Positions 4,741 through 7,783 of a stretch of 7,783 nucleotides of DNA are shown here, in pieces. Below the pieces are notes generated by a model that saw only the letters and a program-made list of their open reading frames with translations, did not search any database and was not told the DNA's origin. Position 1 is the first letter of the stretch. Each line of letters opens with the position of its first letter. A program made the translations under genes and the position numbers. Where the stretch lies: positions 1 to 7,783 of the forward strand of contig RFHN01000216.1 of the NCBI GenBank assembly GCA_003695835.1. Direction: 5' to 3'. Source of the stretch: Armatimonadota bacterium (GTDB lineage: Bacteria; Armatimonadota; Fimbriimonadia; Fimbriimonadales; ATM1).

Positions 4741-5988
4741 ATGAGAAAACTGATCGCAATCTTGGCTCTTTTCTTGGTGCTTCCTCCGCTGGCAGGTCAG
4801 GTCGTCGAGGAAGGGTATTTGACGCTGAACTTTCTCCGCTTGCGCCAGCCGGATGGAACGATGAAGGAGTTCCGGAACGTGAAGGTTCCGTACCGCATGG
4901 AGCGAATCCATGCCACGCCCTACCGGAGTGGCTCGACCTCGTTCGGCGAGTTCGACGTCCAAGCCCAAAACACGCTCGTTTACAAGAACGACAACGGGGC
5001 GAACACCTACTTCTACACGCCTGACATGTCCAGCGCGCTCGACGATATTACGCTGGACCCGTCCGGCAACGACCTCGAATGGCGCACGATGACCTTCGGC
5101 TACCACGCCGAGGACCTCGAGTTCGCCTTAGTCCGCTGGATCGTCTTCGACACGTTCGTCCCGGGCCGCGGAGCAGGGCGTAGCGCCTTCGACGGAGTCA
5201 TCGCCGACTTCGGAACGATCCGATTCTGGCCGGCTGGGGACTTCAAACTCACCGTAGACCTCGCCGGGTCAGGCTATACGTTCGCCGTAACGGACGGCGA
5301 GTGCTACGTCGCCCAGCAGTACCGCGAGCCGGACCCGAGCGGGGAAGGCCCGTTCATGCGGACGATCAACCCGATCTTCAGCGGTCGCGGCCCAACGATC
5401 GGCACGAGCGCCGACGCGTTCTTCTTCGATTCGGACGAGAACGGCATCTATGACGAGACGGAGATTGACTGGTTCGACGGCCCTCCGAATGAGGCGAACT
5501 TCCTGTGGGCGGTCGAAGTCGGCGGGACCATCGAGACGGTGTTGCCGGTCTCGATGCAGGCCCCGTTCGGCGCCATTACCAGCGGAAATCTTCAAAGCAA
5601 CTGGTTCAGCGACGACAGTCACCTGTTCATTCAGGCACGTCGTTCGCCCGCGGTGGCGGATCCGAGCATGCAGCTGGTCGTTCAGGGCGGTCTGTCGCCC
5701 GGCGAGGTGTCGGGATTGAAGTTCATCTTCGAATCCCAGGCCGTGTACCAGGTCCCCATGGTGATCGAATGGTGGAACTATGCTCAGAACCGATGGGACA
5801 CCGTTTGGAGCGGCCGCGCCCCGCGGACGGATGAGGTGATCGTATATGCCGACCCGAACAACGCGGCAAACTACGTCTCGAGCTCGAATCAGGTGAAAGC
5901 TCGGATCAGTTGGTTCGACGACGGCATCACGGACCTGTCTTGGGGCTGCGCGACGGACCAAGCTGTCTGGCAAGTGGTTCGGCCGTAA
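4741..5988 (+). CDS. Exported protein sharing its C-terminal domain with the product of 91-1143
   Basis: This is a 415-residue protein. The start at 4741 is preferred over the in-frame ATG at 4591 because AAGGAGG (4725-4731) is well spaced, the -10 box lies inside the longer frame, and a clean signal peptide (RK, hydrophobic core LIAILALFLVL, LAG cut site at 19) begins here. Residues ~20-262 form an unrecognised region. At its end, 230-241 (DSDENGIYDETE) is a textbook EF-hand-type loop, with D230, D232, N234, G235, D238 and E241 at positions 1, 3, 5, 6, 9 and 12, so calcium binding is likely. Residues ~268-415 are homologous to the C-terminal domain of the protein at 91-1143 (SDDSH, QARR, VIEWWNYAQNRWDTV, VKARISWFDDG, LSWG, W-x-V). 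I associate this domain with secreted proteins of Armatimonadota and Planctomycetes but know no function for it. No sorting tail is present. The gene ends 18 bases from the stop of the convergent protease gene. Confidence 0.88.
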   Translation: MRKLIAILALFLVLPPLAGQVVEEGYLTLNFLRLRQPDGTMKEFRNVKVPYRMERIHATPYRSGSTSFGEFDVQAQNTLVYKNDNGANTYFYTPDMSSALDDITLDPSGNDLEWRTMTFGYHAEDLEFALVRWIVFDTFVPGRGAGRSAFDGVIADFGTIRFWPAGDFKLTVDLAGSGYTFAVTDGECYVAQQYREPDPSGEGPFMRTINPIFSGRGPTIGTSADAFFFDSDENGIYDETEIDWFDGPPNEANFLWAVEVGGTIETVLPVSMQAPFGAITSGNLQSNWFSDDSHLFIQARRSPAVADPSMQLVVQGGLSPGEVSGLKFIFESQAVYQVPMVIEWWNYAQNRWDTVWSGRAPRTDEVIVYADPNNAANYVSSSNQVKARISWFDDGITDLSWGCATDQAVWQVVRP

Positions 5989-5999
5989 GGGCCGGTTTT
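5980..5999 (+). terminator. Weak terminator overlapping the stop codon of the gene at 4741
   Basis: CGGCC (5980-5984) pairs with GGCCG (5990-5994) around the stop codon, followed by GTTTT. The stem is short (5 bp) and the T-run is only four bases, so termination may be partial. The larger hairpin at 6012-6031 may assist it. Confidence 0.4.
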
Positions 6000-6006
6000 G
6001 GTCAGG

Positions 6007-6720
6007 CTACGGGGCGGCCTCCGGGCCGCCCTCGTCCTTTGGATGGGGATCCAAAAGAACCGCAACGCGGTTTCGCAGCGAGAGAAGCACCGGCCTCTGC
6101 ACCAGGAACTGATTGCCAAGGACTCCATCTGCTCCTGCCAAGGACAACATCAAGTTGAGAAACTCGGGAAGCACGCCGGCCGATGCCACGAACCGCACAC
6201 CGCCAAGCTCGTGCTCTAGTTCGAAGAGAGGCGTTTCGAAAGTGCCGTGCATAGGATAGAAGTCAACGAACGAGCCCACCGGCTCGAGATCGGATACAAG
6301 GTCCTTCTGCAAGAAGGAGATCATTGCGCCGGTGTCGAGGAACATGCGCAGCTCTTGCCCACGGACGGTTGCGTGAACCAGAGGCACGTCCATGTATTCG
6401 TCGAGATCCAGAGTGACGCCTTCGCGCTCGATCGGTTCTCGGGAGAGCAGAAGGCGGTGGTTGGGCAGGTCCAGGACGAAATCGTATTGGCCGAGTACGT
6501 CCATCCCCAGGAGACCGACCATCTCCACGGGGACGTGCTCGGTCAAGGCGTCCACTGTGATTCCCATGCCGCTGTTGGCGACGGGGTACTCGTCGCCGCC
6601 GAGCCTCAAGCTCGTTGAATTGCCAAAGGTCGTAGGGAAACCGGTGTCGAGGAGCCACTTTTGCCCTTGGACTTCCACGAAGAGATGCCTTTCGAGGTAG
6701 GATAAGGGCAGGGTGATCAT
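6007..6720 (-). CDS. Single-chain retropepsin-like aspartic protease with two DTG motifs
   Basis: This is a 237-residue protein without a signal peptide or membrane segment, so probably cytoplasmic. It looks like two copies of a clan AA (retropepsin-type) aspartic protease fold in one chain. Lobe 1 has KWLLDTGFPTTF (DTG at 25-27) and GLLGMDVL (69-76), followed by DLPNHRLLL. Lobe 2 has RMFLDTGAMISFL (DTG at 129-131) and GVLGNQFL (199-206). In retropepsins each monomer gives one catalytic Asp, and a hydrophobic-hydrophobic-Gly motif later in the chain holds the active-site loop; here both sets are present, so an intramolecular pseudo-dimer with D25 and D129 as the catalytic pair is predicted. 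The Phe after the first DTG is unusual, since Ala or Ser is typical. The start at 6720 is chosen because the open frame further upstream runs through the rRNA promoter and leader. There is no clear Shine-Dalgarno. The substrate is unknown. The gene is divergent from the rRNA gene. Confidence 0.85.
   Translation of the reverse strand: MITLPLSYLERHLFVEVQGQKWLLDTGFPTTFGNSTSLRLGGDEYPVANSGMGITVDALTEHVPVEMVGLLGMDVLGQYDFVLDLPNHRLLLSREPIEREGVTLDLDEYMDVPLVHATVRGQELRMFLDTGAMISFLQKDLVSDLEPVGSFVDFYPMHGTFETPLFELEHELGGVRFVASAGVLPEFLNLMLSLAGADGVLGNQFLVQRPVLLSLRNRVAVLLDPHPKDEGGPEAAP
6012..6031. other. GC-rich stem-loop with UCCG tetraloop between convergent genes
   Basis: GGGCGGCC (6012-6019) pairs perfectly with GGCCGCCC (6024-6031) across TCCG. 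On plus-strand RNA this is the stable C(UNCG)G form. It lies inside the last codons of the minus-strand protease gene. A weak pyrimidine-rich tail (TCGTCCTTT) follows on the plus strand. It probably stops read-through from the gene at 4741, but lacks a classic T-run on either strand. Confidence 0.45.
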
Positions 6721-6726
6721 CCTGGT

Positions 6727-6739
6727 CGTATAAAGAGTA
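6727..6739 (-). promoter_or_regulatory. Candidate -10 region of the protease gene
   Basis: Minus-strand TACTCT (6739-6734) and the overlapping TTTATACG (6734-6727) are -10-like and lie 6 to 13 bases before the ATG. A TTGCAA at 6765-6760 is the only -35-like sequence but is spaced too widely for the second box. The message would have almost no leader, in keeping with the missing Shine-Dalgarno. Confidence 0.3.
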
Positions 6740-6763
6740 CCCGCATCGGGAGGCCGTCGTTGC

Positions 6764-6814
6764 AAAAAAAGTGGCCGCCCCCCCTTGACAAACGCGACGG
6801 GATGTGCCCATAAT
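6764..6814 (+). promoter_or_regulatory. rRNA operon promoter with A-tract UP-like element
   Basis: TTGACA (6785-6790, perfect -35), an 18-base spacer and CATAAT (6809-6814, 5 of 6 to TATAAT) make the strongest sigma-70 promoter in the window. A run of seven A at 6764-6770 lies near -58 to -52 relative to the predicted start, where a distal UP subsite would bind the polymerase alpha subunit. Transcription should begin near 6821, giving about 176 bases of leader before mature 16S. Confidence 0.8.
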
Positions 6815-6820
6815 ACGATT

Positions 6821-6997
6821 TGCCGCGGAGCACGCAGGCATTGATTTGCCTCTCTCCCTAGCGGTGGTACCTTGAAAACCGGCGCCGAGAAAGAGTTCTT
6901 TAGGTGGAGTTCCTCGTCGTTCGTCCCTTCGGGGATGGATGTCGAGTTCTTCAACCGGAGTCTTCCTTCGGGAAGGCTCAGCGGGATCAAACGATTC
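6821..6997 (+). other. 16S rRNA precursor leader with two UUCG hairpins and a boxA-like site
   Basis: Two stem-loops with UUCG tetraloops lie in series: 6921-6938 (7 bp including two G-U pairs) and 6959-6978 (8 bp with one G-U pair). GTTCTTTA at 6895-6902 resembles the core of the boxA antitermination signal found in rRNA leaders. Leaders of this kind normally recruit Nus factors and carry one side of the 16S processing stem; the other side would be downstream of this window, so the processing stem cannot be checked here. Confidence 0.5.

Positions 6998-7783
<786 letters not shown>

Overview
The window reads as chromosomal DNA of a GC-rich, free-living bacterium with a cell envelope that uses PEP-CTERM sorting. 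It ends inside a 16S rRNA gene on the plus strand. The 16S sequence is clearly bacterial. Together with the PEP-CTERM protein and the style of the exported proteins it suggests Armatimonadota, perhaps Fimbriimonadia. That placement rests on memory of the sequence style, not on an alignment, so it is tentative.

Layout. (1) 91-1143, plus: an exported two-domain protein. (2) 1140-1583, minus: a small helix-turn-helix protein resembling sigma-70 region 4, convergent with gene 1 and sharing the bases of its stop codon; it has a strong promoter with an inverted repeat over the -35 box. (3) 1584-2092: a long intergenic region whose right end holds the promoter and leader of the next gene. (4) 2093-2749 and 2891-3538, plus: tandem paralogous exported proteins. 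The first has a canonical PEP-CTERM tail and is followed by a strong intrinsic terminator; the second has an altered tail. (5) 3682-4497, plus: an exported protein ending in a dockerin-like pair of calcium-binding loops, followed by another strong terminator. (6) 4741-5988, plus: an exported protein whose last ~150 residues are homologous to the end of gene 1. (7) 6007-6720, minus: a single-chain aspartic protease-like protein with two DTG motifs. (8) 6721-6997: a divergent regulatory region with an rRNA promoter and structured leader. (9) ~6998-7783: the first half of the 16S rRNA gene.

Five of the seven proteins have Sec-type signal peptides, so this is mainly a surface or secreted protein locus. 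Each gene appears to be its own transcription unit (own -10 boxes, strong terminators after two of them) rather than part of one operon. The best non-obvious signal is regulatory. The genes at 2093 and 3682 both carry a 15-base element TTTTTACCAGGTTTT, placed exactly 50 bases upstream of a TTAYACT -10 box, with no recognisable -35 between them. Both then have a stem-loop near the predicted 5' end and a strong Shine-Dalgarno. I see no defence system, CRISPR array, insertion sequence, phage gene or tRNA.
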